A stretch of DNA of 5,092 bases from Minisyncoccota bacterium (lineage in GTDB: Bacteria; Patescibacteriota; Minisyncoccia; Phycocordibacterales; GCA-2747955): positions 1 through 5,092 of the forward strand of contig JAGLGQ010000088.1 of NCBI GenBank assembly GCA_023143935.1. The letters are read 5' to 3'. Under the pieces are notes generated by a model that was given only the letters and a program-made list of their open reading frames with translations, ran no database searches and was not told where the DNA came from. This document shows, one piece after another, positions 1 to 4,900 of this stretch. A program made the translations under genes and the position numbers. Every line of letters starts with the position of its first letter. The stretch's first letter is position 1.

Positions 1-358
1 CTAAATGATAATGAACTGCACCACGCTGTTGAAATTCTACAACACACACATATAAAAAATATGGATATATTTTTTTTATTCTTCTAACAAACTGTTTAAA
101 TTCATTATTAGCTATATTTAAATCTTTAACATTTCCCGCAAAAGTTAAAGTCAAAAATTTATTTAAACACTCATTACAATTAACCAAATTACATATAATA
201 GTGGTAGAACGATGATCTGCTAAAGCAGAACGCTTATTTTTTTTATCTTTATTGTAGTTCGTTCGCTTTGCCTTATAATCGGATAATTGCCACTTTGAAT
301 ATTTATAGGTTTCTATTGTTTTGCCTGAGATAACTAGTTTTTCAATGTATTTTTTCAT
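1..358 (-). CDS. Rolling-circle replication initiator (HUH endonuclease), N-terminal part, cut by left window edge
   Basis: Translation from the ATG at 358 gives 119 residues with no stop before the window edge. Two hallmarks of rolling-circle initiators are visible. A hydrophobic strand, FLTLTF (residues 68-73), matches motif 1. The segment VVEFQQRGAVHYHL (106-119) carries the metal-binding His-x-His of motif 2 (H116, H118). The catalytic tyrosine motif would lie further on, outside the window. The N-terminus (MKKYIEKLVISG) resembles initiators of small phages and plasmids as I remember them. By family knowledge the protein nicks one strand of the replicative form and attaches to the 5' end. 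It is the functional equivalent of Ff gene II and lies just downstream of the probable origin. Cysteines C56, C61 and C64 form a small cluster that might bind metal (inference). There is no Shine-Dalgarno before the start. Confidence 0.9.
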   Translation of the reverse strand, partial: MKKYIEKLVISGKTIETYKYSKWQLSDYKAKRTNYNKDKKNKRSALADHRSTTIICNLVNCNECLNKFLTLTFAGNVKDLNIANNEFKQFVRRIKKIYPYFLYVCVVEFQQRGAVHYHL

Positions 359-427
359 TACGTTTGGTTCTTAAGTGTATATGCGGACGAGCCTAGAGGG
401 TTTAAAAAAAAATAATAATTGTCAAAG

Positions 428-436
428 TTATACACA
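428..436 (+). promoter_or_regulatory. DnaA box (TTATACACA)
   Basis: This is an exact match to the consensus TTATNCACA. It lies in the left outer arm of the intergenic hairpin, in inverted orientation to the second box at 478-486. I saw no other exact match in the window. The base match is certain, but function is inferred from position beside the rep gene. Confidence 0.6.
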
Positions 437-477
437 ATTTTCACTTTTTGCTTTTTGTAGAAACAAAAAGCAAAAAA

Positions 478-486
478 TGTGCATAA
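478..486 (-). promoter_or_regulatory. DnaA box, inverted (TTATGCACA on the minus strand)
   Basis: This is an exact match to TTATNCACA on the minus strand, in the right outer arm of the intergenic hairpin. It faces the box at 428-436, and the two pair with each other (8 of 9 bases) when the hairpin folds, so a folded single strand would present a nearly complete double-stranded box. Confidence 0.6.
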
Positions 487-492
487 CTTTTT

Positions 493-1149
493 TTAGCAAC
501 CAAACATAAGCTCTTTATCGTCATAGCTTTCATAAAGATCGTTTGTTGCTATAAATGATTGACGCCAAGCCACTCTATCGCCCTTGTATTGCTCTATAAT
601 GTCCTCACCGTTGCTATTTCTCATTATTTTACCCTCCTCGTCCATTCTTGCAATTCCTTTATAATGCTTTAATTCAAAAGCTTTCCAAAAAATCCAACGA
701 TGACGAATATTATTGACTTCAATTATAAAATCAAATTTATCTCTAAATCTTTTATTTATATCAAGATATCTTTGTGCTCCCATTACAACAGTTTTATTTA
801 AATGACGATTTTGTGTTATCAATTTTTTTAAAACTTTTGGAAAATTCGCCCAATCTTGTGAATCAAACTTTTCATTTGCTTCATCTATATAAATAACAGA
901 ATTTGGCGGAGTACTCATAATATCCTCTGCCGACATTAAAATTCTAGGATCTGCATACTTACTCTTATAATTTGCAAAAATATGAATTGGTACATCATAC
1001 ATATCACGAACAATGGACTGATGATATTGCATTGACGCTGTTTTACCTTTACCTTTTTCACCAACAAAAATTATAAATTCTTCTGGTACTTTAGGACGTG
1101 GGTTTTTGATATCATAGTAAAACCATTTTAAAAATTCAATTATTTTCAT
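493..1149 (-). CDS. Zot-family (pI-like) filamentous phage assembly ATPase without a membrane segment
   Basis: The product is a 218-residue P-loop ATPase of the Zot/pI type, which powers virion extrusion at the inner membrane. The Walker A motif is GEKGKGKT (residues 30-37) and Walker B is VIYIDE (85-90). The following ITQNRHLNKTVVMGAQRYLD (111-130) has the Arg-His and Gln-Arg pattern typical of this family after Walker B. Ff pI is about 350 residues, with a transmembrane helix and a periplasmic tail. This protein ends soon after the ATPase domain at a soluble acidic tail, and I see no transmembrane helix. The start overlaps the end of the upstream membrane-protein gene by 14 bases, suggesting translational coupling and a joint function. 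The Rep gene follows after the origin-like gap. A general P-loop ATPase is possible, but the coat-gene context makes Zot much more likely. Confidence 0.87.
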   Translation of the reverse strand: MKIIEFLKWFYYDIKNPRPKVPEEFIIFVGEKGKGKTASMQYHQSIVRDMYDVPIHIFANYKSKYADPRILMSAEDIMSTPPNSVIYIDEANEKFDSQDWANFPKVLKKLITQNRHLNKTVVMGAQRYLDINKRFRDKFDFIIEVNNIRHRWIFWKAFELKHYKGIARMDEEGKIMRNSNGEDIIEQYKGDRVAWRQSFIATNDLYESYDDKELMFGC

Positions 1150-1417
1150 AATCTTTTCTATTTAAATTAAACCTATTTTCAAAATCATCATTTGTTTTTT
1201 CAAATTGTTTACTATAATGATAATCATCTTGTAATTCCCAAGACCAATCAAACAATTTCACAGCAACAAAAAAACAAAAAAGACCAACAACAAATTCGGG
1301 ATAACCAGAAAAAGCAACAAGACCAATAAAAAAACATTTTATTGAAACTAAAAAAAGAAGACAACCAAAAATAATCGGAAATATATCAATAAATTTTTTT
1401 AAATATTTTTCATTCAT
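1136..1417 (-). CDS. Small two-helix membrane protein overlapping the assembly ATPase gene
   Basis: The product has 93 residues. Two hydrophobic stretches (about residues 12-35 and 41-56) are joined by a short loop around SGYPE, so both ends should be cytoplasmic. A charged tail of about 35 residues follows, rich in Asp, Asn and Lys. I do not recognise the family. The gene ends with TGA inside the first codons of the ATPase gene (14-base overlap), and starts three bases after the 38-residue gene, so it is firmly in the operon. Because the ATPase lacks a membrane helix, this protein could be its membrane anchor or the channel partner, comparable to the membrane part of Ff pI/pXI. That role is inference from position and topology only. 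It is the only gene here that ends in TGA. Confidence 0.8.
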   Translation of the reverse strand: MNEKYLKKFIDIFPIIFGCLLFLVSIKCFFIGLVAFSGYPEFVVGLFCFFVAVKLFDWSWELQDDYHYSKQFEKTNDDFENRFNLNRKDYENN

Positions 1418-1420
1418 TTT

Positions 1421-1537
1421 TTAATCAACTAAAGAAATTAAAAACATATATATAAATAAATGCACTATCAAAACAATTAAAATAAAACTGAAAAAATTAA
1501 TAAATATTAAAGATTTTTCTAAATATATTTTTTTCAT
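1421..1537 (-). CDS. Tiny single-helix membrane protein, 38 residues
   Basis: Translation begins MKKIYLEKSL and continues as one long hydrophobic stretch (about residues 9-35) rich in Ile, Leu and Phe, ending in LVD. The basic N-terminus suggests an N-in orientation. Gene boundaries fit the operon: it starts three bases after the stop of the 48-residue gene and ends three bases before the 93-residue gene. No family is recognised. It could be an extra minor virion protein or part of the assembly complex. A spurious reading frame is possible in such AT-rich DNA, but the exact tiling with both neighbours argues for a real gene. Confidence 0.6.
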   Translation of the reverse strand: MKKIYLEKSLIFINFFSFILIVLIVHLFIYMFLISLVD

Positions 1538-1540
1538 TTT

Positions 1541-1687
1541 TTAAAAATAATCTTGATTAGATTTATTTCTAGCTTTTTTTGTTTTCCACCAAAAACCAGA
1601 TTTATCAGGATATTTAAATTTGCCCCTTTTAGCAAAAGCACCTTTAAATTTATACGGTTTTTTCAATTTTCTTTTTTTCCAAACCAT
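1541..1687 (-). CDS. Small, very basic, aromatic-rich protein, 48 residues
   Basis: The product starts MVWKKRKLKKPYKF and has lysine or arginine at roughly a third of its positions, with Phe, Tyr and three Trp (one early, a WW pair at 33-34). There is no hydrophobic segment, so it should be soluble and able to bind nucleic acid. The gene lies 12 bases after the preceding small basic gene and 3 bases before the next one. The leader AAATTTTATG resembles those of other genes here. Ff phages have no clear equivalent between genes VI and I. A role in DNA packaging or binding the phage single strand is plausible but only inferred from charge. Confidence 0.65.
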   Translation of the reverse strand: MVWKKRKLKKPYKFKGAFAKRGKFKYPDKSGFWWKTKKARNKSNQDYF

Positions 1688-1699
1688 AAAATTTCTTAA

Positions 1700-1831
1700 T
1701 TAATAATTAAATTTTCTAACTTTTTTACGCTTATTATTTTTTTTAATTGCTGTACCAGACGGCAAAGTATTAAACCGTTTCCAACCAGCATATATTTTTT
1801 TAAAATGTTTTTTTGTCATCTGTCTTTTCAT
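1700..1831 (-). CDS. Small, very basic protein, 43 residues
   Basis: The product starts MKRQMTKKHFKKIYAGWKRF and ends with a Lys/Arg-rich tail (residues 30-40) before FNY. It has no membrane segment and almost no acidic residues, so nucleic-acid binding is likely. An internal Met at residue 5 is an alternative start, but the first ATG lies just two bases after the stop of the pVI-like gene, the spacing seen elsewhere in this operon. I do not recognise a family. With the next gene it forms a pair of tiny basic proteins placed between virion-end and assembly genes. Confidence 0.65.
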   Translation of the reverse strand: MKRQMTKKHFKKIYAGWKRFNTLPSGTAIKKNNKRKKVRKFNY

Positions 1832-1833
1832 TT

Positions 1834-2100
1834 TTATTTATTAGGTTTTAAAAATGGAGTATAGCTTAATAAAAATCTAATAGCAGAGAATGTAAATCTT
1901 AAGAAATAATAAGAAAAATATAAAACAAAAATTGCTGAAACAGTCGGTAAAGGCAAAAAATAGCCCAGAGAGGTTAATAAACCAACAAAAGTATCAAAGG
2001 TTTCAAAAAAGTCTGTTGGAAGCGTCACAGTCGGTAAAATACTAAAAAACCAAACAAAAACATTAAAAAACGGTATCGTAATTAATTCAATTATTGACAT
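1834..2100 (-). CDS. pVI-like minor virion protein, multi-helix membrane protein
   Basis: The 88-residue product is almost entirely hydrophobic, with probable membrane segments near residues 7-24, 34-50 and 53-77 and a short basic end (FLKPNK). It sits directly between the adsorption-protein gene (9 bases upstream) and the assembly genes, exactly the place of gene VI in Ff phages, whose product joins pIII to the end of the virion. The central pattern, a short Leu-Pro-rich stretch, then TFVGLLTSLGYFLPLPTV, then a long helix, is like small proteins I know beside Zot genes in other inoviruses. Family assignment rests on this resemblance and position, not on a diagnostic motif. Confidence 0.7.
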   Translation of the reverse strand: MSIIELITIPFFNVFVWFFSILPTVTLPTDFFETFDTFVGLLTSLGYFLPLPTVSAIFVLYFSYYFLRFTFSAIRFLLSYTPFLKPNK

Positions 2101-2109
2101 AAAATTATA

Positions 2110-4014
2110 TTAATTATTATTTATAACTTCGGCATCTTTTGAAAACAATTTTTTTGCATCTCTTAAAAGCCAAATAATAAAGGCAAGCCAAATCAAAACA
2201 GCAAGTAAAGATCTGCACCAAACAATAGACGAAGACATACCACCAAACATATCAGCAATATTAAAAGTCATACCATTATAAGAACCAGAAACAACAGAGG
2301 GAGGAGAGGTAGAACCAGACGCAATAACAGAAGCAGACGCAACCATTTTAGTTTGTATTTGAAATAAAAAAGAAAACTTTTGTTCAAGCACTAATTTGAT
2401 TCTATCCATTTGATTAGGAAAATAAGAGGGAGGAGCAAAAAGAGCTTTACAAATTTTATTTAAAACAATAATTTTAAACGGTTCGTCTGAAAAAAGTTTA
2501 GGAATATAAAAAGTCATATCTTCACAATAATGATCTTGTAATATATCTTGACTAACAACACCACCAGAAACACCGTCATCAATATCATAATCAATAACAA
2601 ATCTTAAAAAATTTAATTTATTATCTTGAATTTCATCATCGTAATAATCAAATTGATAATAAACTGATGTAGCAACATCTGCCGTTACTGATAAATAAAG
2701 ATATACTTTTTCGTCAGAAGGACCCTCAAAACCAGATTCAACACAACCTTTTCTTATTTCATTTATTGTTTCTGCTTGGTCAATTACTGTGAAAGTATTA
2801 TCGGTATAAGAATTAAAATCAAAATAATCTATTGAAATATCATCACAAGATATATCTCCAATATCAGCAGAAACAATAATTTCTTGCTCATCTGTATTAT
2901 TAAAAATTTTAGACGGTCTTCCGTCTTGCATTGTCATATCAGTTACTAAATACACCATATAAGAAAAATCATAATATCTTGATCCAGGAGTAGAAATATT
3001 AAAAGTTCTTTGAACACTATCAGAATAAATTCCAGTTGTAGAATTATATAAAATAACAGACATAATGACATCATTATAAGATCCTAAAATAGAAATATAA
3101 TCTTCTGGCACTGTTGGGATACTTCTGGTTTTTTCTTCCTCAACATTATCAGTATCAATACTAAAAAAATTATAATACAAAGTACCGATATTTTCTTTCC
3201 AAATATATATAAATGCTTTATCAAAAGGAGCGGTAATATCATCGTAATTCCAATAAATAAATTCCACATCAAAAGCAGATCCTAGAACTGTTTCATCATT
3301 AATCGGATCTATAATTTCAATATAACCGCTTTCCTCTGAACCCTCTCCCCAAATTATATTATCAAAATAAATTTTAGAATCTGCAGAATTAAGATTATTA
3401 ATGTTAACACTAACATTATAATCTATTCCTTGATCCGCAACATTATTATACCATTCTGAAAAATCATCGTCATCAACTTTAGCTCTAGCGGATCCTGTAA
3501 CAAAATTAACTTCAACAACAACGTCATACCAAGTATCAAGCACTAACCCAGTATCAATGACTAAATCGGGAGTACTGCAAGTAATATCTCCGTCGGTAAC
3601 AAGATTATAGGTAGCACCACCAGTACCACAAATATGTAACATAGAGTTAATTACATTACCTCCTCCTATTTCGTGAACTGTAGGCTTAAAAGAAGCCTCA
3701 ACAGTATTGTTATCACCAGAAGCATCGTCAATATAAAAAGAGAAATACAAAAATTTCTCTATATTTGTTGTACTAGGAGCAACCCAGTTTGCCCCATAAG
3801 ATCCAACAGGTAATTTTACAGACTGACTTGCTGAAACATATTGTTCATTATTCACGAGAGCACCAGAAGAACTGCCCCATTCTCCTTGTTCGTGAATCGT
3901 GCCGATATTATAAGAATCAAAATCTTCTTCCATAACATCACTAGCAGAAGCGGAAGCGGAAAAACAAAAACAAAACAATAGAATCAAATAAAAATAAAAA
4001 TAGTTTCTTTTCAT
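2110..4014 (-). CDS. pIII-like adsorption protein: secreted, lectin-like N-terminus, C-terminal membrane anchor
   Basis: The product has 634 residues. Residues 1-26 form a signal peptide (MKR, hydrophobic core, ASASAS end). Residues about 30-222 look like a concanavalin A/LamG-type jelly roll, beginning EDFDSYNIGTI and closing with KIYFDNIIWG, with C129 and C146 likely bridged. Residues about 229-341 resemble an Ig- or fibronectin-like beta domain. A further beta-rich acidic domain covers about 346-525 (C390/C424 and C497/C522 possibly paired). A small flexible Ser/Pro/Gly stretch (558-580) leads to one transmembrane helix (about 598-617) and a basic cytoplasmic end. This layout, and its place between the coat and pVI-like genes, matches the Ff gene III protein, which binds the host and ends assembly. 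The domain calls are from pattern reading only. It is longer than Ff pIII (about 420 residues). Confidence 0.82.
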   Translation of the reverse strand: MKRNYFYFYLILLFCFCFSASASASDVMEEDFDSYNIGTIHEQGEWGSSSGALVNNEQYVSASQSVKLPVGSYGANWVAPSTTNIEKFLYFSFYIDDASGDNNTVEASFKPTVHEIGGGNVINSMLHICGTGGATYNLVTDGDITCSTPDLVIDTGLVLDTWYDVVVEVNFVTGSARAKVDDDDFSEWYNNVADQGIDYNVSVNINNLNSADSKIYFDNIIWGEGSEESGYIEIIDPINDETVLGSAFDVEFIYWNYDDITAPFDKAFIYIWKENIGTLYYNFFSIDTDNVEEEKTRSIPTVPEDYISILGSYNDVIMSVILYNSTTGIYSDSVQRTFNISTPGSRYYDFSYMVYLVTDMTMQDGRPSKIFNNTDEQEIIVSADIGDISCDDISIDYFDFNSYTDNTFTVIDQAETINEIRKGCVESGFEGPSDEKVYLYLSVTADVATSVYYQFDYYDDEIQDNKLNFLRFVIDYDIDDGVSGGVVSQDILQDHYCEDMTFYIPKLFSDEPFKIIVLNKICKALFAPPSYFPNQMDRIKLVLEQKFSFLFQIQTKMVASASVIASGSTSPPSVVSGSYNGMTFNIADMFGGMSSSIVWCRSLLAVLIWLAFIIWLLRDAKKLFSKDAEVINNN

Positions 4015-4040
4015 AAATTTTAATATTAAATAACTAATTA

Positions 4041-4065
4041 GAAGTTAGAAAAAAATTCTAACCTC
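4041..4065 (-). terminator. Hairpin between the coat gene and the adsorption gene, possible partial terminator
   Basis: Arms 4041-4050 and 4056-4065 pair over ten positions in the minus-strand RNA (GAGGUUAGAA with UUCUAACUUC, one G-U pair) around a five-base loop. It begins seven bases past the coat-gene stop. The sequence after it is AT-rich but lacks a clean U run, so termination would be weak. Ff phages have a terminator at this same place, which keeps coat messages abundant and gene III expression low. Alternatively, the hairpin may only protect the 3' end of the coat message. Confidence 0.55.
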
Positions 4066-4071
4066 TATCAG

Positions 4072-4272
4072 CTATCTACCTTTAATAGCTCTTTTAACCC
4101 AAGAATATGCAATCATTGCAATTCCAAGAGTTGCTGTTAAAAGAAGTAGAGAGGGAAGATAAGCTGTAATCATCGCTGTTAATTCCGTAGTTACCGCAGT
4201 AATATCAGCAGCCGCATAAGCTGCATTTGCTGTAGGAATTCCCAAGATGAAATTTACAATTTCAGATACCAT
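4072..4272 (-). CDS. Major coat protein (pVIII-like), copy with signal peptide
   Basis: The 66-residue product has the plan of a filamentous phage major coat protein. An N-terminal hydrophobic leader ends in PTANA, a plausible signal-peptidase site near residue 17. A short, mildly acidic surface segment follows (about 18-31), then one membrane helix (about 37-58), then a basic C-terminus (KRAIKGR) that would line the DNA. After cleavage about 49 residues would remain, close to the 50 of Ff pVIII. It is a paralogue of the 56-residue gene upstream: 33 of the last 46 residues are identical, including the final 20. The leader contains a probable promoter and 5' hairpin, which would allow strong expression. 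The gene starts in the AAATTTATG context without a Shine-Dalgarno. Confidence 0.87.
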   Translation of the reverse strand: MVSEIVNFILGIPTANAAYAAADITAVTTELTAMITAYLPSLLLLTATLGIAMIAYSWVKRAIKGR

Positions 4273-4296
4273 AAATTTTTCTTTAACGAATTAAAC

Positions 4297-4316
4297 AGAG
4301 TTTTTTATAAAACTCT
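4297..4316 (-). ncRNA. 5' leader hairpin of the coat message
   Basis: Bases 4297-4304 (AGAGTTTT) and 4309-4316 (AAAACTCT) form a perfect 8-bp stem with a 4-base loop. If the -10 element at 4321-4326 is used, transcription would begin near 4314, so the hairpin would stand at or near the very 5' end of the coat mRNA, a place where hairpins are known to slow decay. It lacks a following U run in either direction that would make a good terminator. The structure is seen in the sequence; the stabilising role is inference. Confidence 0.5.
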
Positions 4317-4320
4317 TATT

Positions 4321-4329
4321 ATTATACCA
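4321..4329 (-). promoter_or_regulatory. Extended -10 promoter for the second coat gene (TGGTATAAT)
   Basis: The minus strand reads TGG-TATAAT, a perfect sigma-70 -10 hexamer with the TGn extension, about 49 bases before the start of the 66-residue coat gene. No convincing -35 hexamer lies 16-18 bases upstream, as is usual for extended -10 promoters. The same stretch also contains TATTTTTG (4328-4335), which fits the Bacteroidota TAnnTTTG element, but I see no matching TTTG upstream. Either reading places a promoter in the largest gap between the structural genes. Confidence 0.55.
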
Positions 4330-4356
4330 AAAATATTTTGATATAATAAAAAAATT

Positions 4357-4527
4357 CTATCTGCCTTTAATTGCTCTTTTAACCCAAGAATATGCAATCA
4401 TTGCAATTCCCAAAGTCGCCATTAAAACAAGTAAGGCAGGAAGATATTCAAAAATCATTGTTGACAAGTTTGTAGTTACCCCAGAAACATCTGTAGGATT
4501 ATACGCTTGTGCTATTTGAATAAACAT
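4357..4527 (-). CDS. Second major-coat-like protein, copy without a normal signal peptide
   Basis: The 56-residue product starts MFIQIAQAYNPTDVSG and then follows its downstream paralogue closely, with one membrane helix (about 26-48) and the same basic end (KRAIKGR). The N-terminus is too short for a classical signal peptide. Either MFIQIAQA is a degenerate leader ending in AQA, or the protein inserts directly, as the leaderless Pf3 phage coat does. An in-frame TAA five codons before the ATG rules out a longer ATG start. The gene lies 24 bases after the 52-residue gene and 84 bases before the second coat gene. It may be an alternative major coat or a minor variant at a special place on the virion. 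Confidence 0.83.
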   Translation of the reverse strand: MFIQIAQAYNPTDVSGVTTNLSTMIFEYLPALLVLMATLGIAMIAYSWVKRAIKGR

Positions 4528-4551
4528 AATTATTTTTGATTAATTAATTAT

Positions 4552-4710
4552 TTAAAACTTAGTGTAATTATTTAATGATTTGTGAAACATTTTAAAAGCT
4601 ATCCTAGCAGGTAATGCAATTATAAAAAAACCGACAAAAGGCACAATATACACAGATAACATTTGTGCAACATCTGAAAGAATTAAAGTAACATCAGCTG
4701 TAAAAGTCAT
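4552..4710 (-). CDS. Small one-helix membrane protein, minor-coat-like, 52 residues
   Basis: The product begins MTFTADVTLILSD, has a hydrophobic helix at about residues 18-36 with an early Pro, and ends in a basic tail (about 36-52: ARIAFKMFHKSL, then NNYTKF). The acidic N-terminus and basic C-terminus predict N-out, C-in insertion, as in filamentous phage coat proteins. The gene lies four bases after the 58-residue gene and just before the coat genes, where Ff phages have VII and IX. The family is not recognised by sequence; the role as a virion-tip protein is inferred from size, topology and order. Confidence 0.72.
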   Translation of the reverse strand: MTFTADVTLILSDVAQMLSVYIVPFVGFFIIALPARIAFKMFHKSLNNYTKF

Positions 4711-4714
4711 AAAT

Positions 4715-4891
4715 TTATTTTAACTGGAAAACCCATTTATAAATTATAAAATACAAAATAAAAACAACAATAAAAAATACAGAAAAAAAATGTAAAAATT
4801 CAGTGATATACACAAAAAAAGCGGACTCATCAAATAACGCTTCACAAGTCGCTTGATCAATTCCGCTTAATGTTGTGCAATCAAAAGTCAT
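4715..4891 (-). CDS. Small one-helix membrane protein, minor-coat-like, 58 residues
   Basis: The product has an acidic N-terminal half (MTFDCTTLSGIDQATCEALF, with C5 and C16 possibly bridged outside the membrane) and one very hydrophobic helix rich in Phe and Ile (about 32-51), followed by a basic end (YKWVFQLK). The predicted orientation is N-out, C-in. It starts nine bases after the right-edge gene and ends four bases before the 52-residue gene. The first three codons (MTF) match those of the next gene. Gene order and plan fit a gene VII or IX equivalent, but no specific family is recognised. Confidence 0.72.
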   Translation of the reverse strand: MTFDCTTLSGIDQATCEALFDESAFFVYITEFLHFFSVFFIVVFILYFIIYKWVFQLK

Positions 4892-4900
4892 TTTTTATAT

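Larger units (their letters stand above)
424..490. repeat. Long imperfect hairpin with inverted outer and inner arms
   Basis: The inner stem is perfect: 14 bases at 445-458 (TTTTTGCTTTTTGT) pair with 463-476 around the loop AGAA (459-462). The outer stem joins 424-436 (AAAGTTATACACA) with 478-490 (TGTGCATAACTTT), 12 of 13 positions pairing. The two stems are separated by an 8-base bulge on the left and one base on the right. Such a structure can form in the single-stranded phage genome and could serve as packaging signal, complementary-strand origin or transcription terminator after the Zot gene. The sequence alone does not choose between these. Confidence 0.85.
359..492. other. Intergenic region between Zot and Rep genes, probable replication origin and packaging region
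   Basis: This 134-base stretch is the only sizeable gap without a gene. It holds, from left to right, a GC-rich patch (about 382-400) that stands out from the AT-rich surroundings, a run of nine A (404-412), and a long imperfect hairpin (424-490) with DnaA boxes in its outer arms. In Ff phages the region between the last assembly gene and gene II carries the packaging hairpin, the terminator and both strand origins. Position and structure suggest the same role here. The Rep nick site is not identified. Confidence 0.7.
4072..4410. repeat. Direct repeat covering the 3' halves of the two coat genes (4072-4125 and 4357-4410)
   Basis: The two segments align without gaps at an offset of 285 bases. 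Positions 4088-4125 and 4373-4410 are identical over 38 bases, including third codon positions, and the flanking bases to each stop codon differ at only a few sites. Similarity falls off sharply at DNA level towards the 5' halves. This is a gene duplication with a conserved or recently homogenised end. Confidence 0.85.

Noticed and set aside
420..425. TTGACA on the minus strand, a perfect -35 hexamer upstream of rep
   Set aside because: No -10-like hexamer lies 15-19 bases downstream; that position holds the end of the T run and AAACCC. A chance match is likely, though a rep promoter somewhere in the gap is expected.
488..494. T run after the intergenic hairpin on the plus strand, like an intrinsic terminator
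   Set aside because: No plus-strand gene leads into it. For the minus-strand operon the hairpin is not followed directly by a U run, so I list the structure as a hairpin and not as a terminator.
1136..1138. Possible recoded TGA (alternative genetic code)
   Set aside because: Reading through would only add a short tail after the 93-residue protein. Tryptophan and glycine have their usual codons elsewhere, so TGA as stop is simpler.
3084..3272. 62-codon hydrophobic reading frame on the minus strand
   Set aside because: It lies wholly inside the adsorption-protein gene in another frame, needs a non-ATG start, and its hydrophobic look comes from shifted T-rich codons.
4357..4410. Repeat pair as a CRISPR or mobile-element end
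   Set aside because: There are only two copies, both in frame within homologous coat genes; this is gene duplication.
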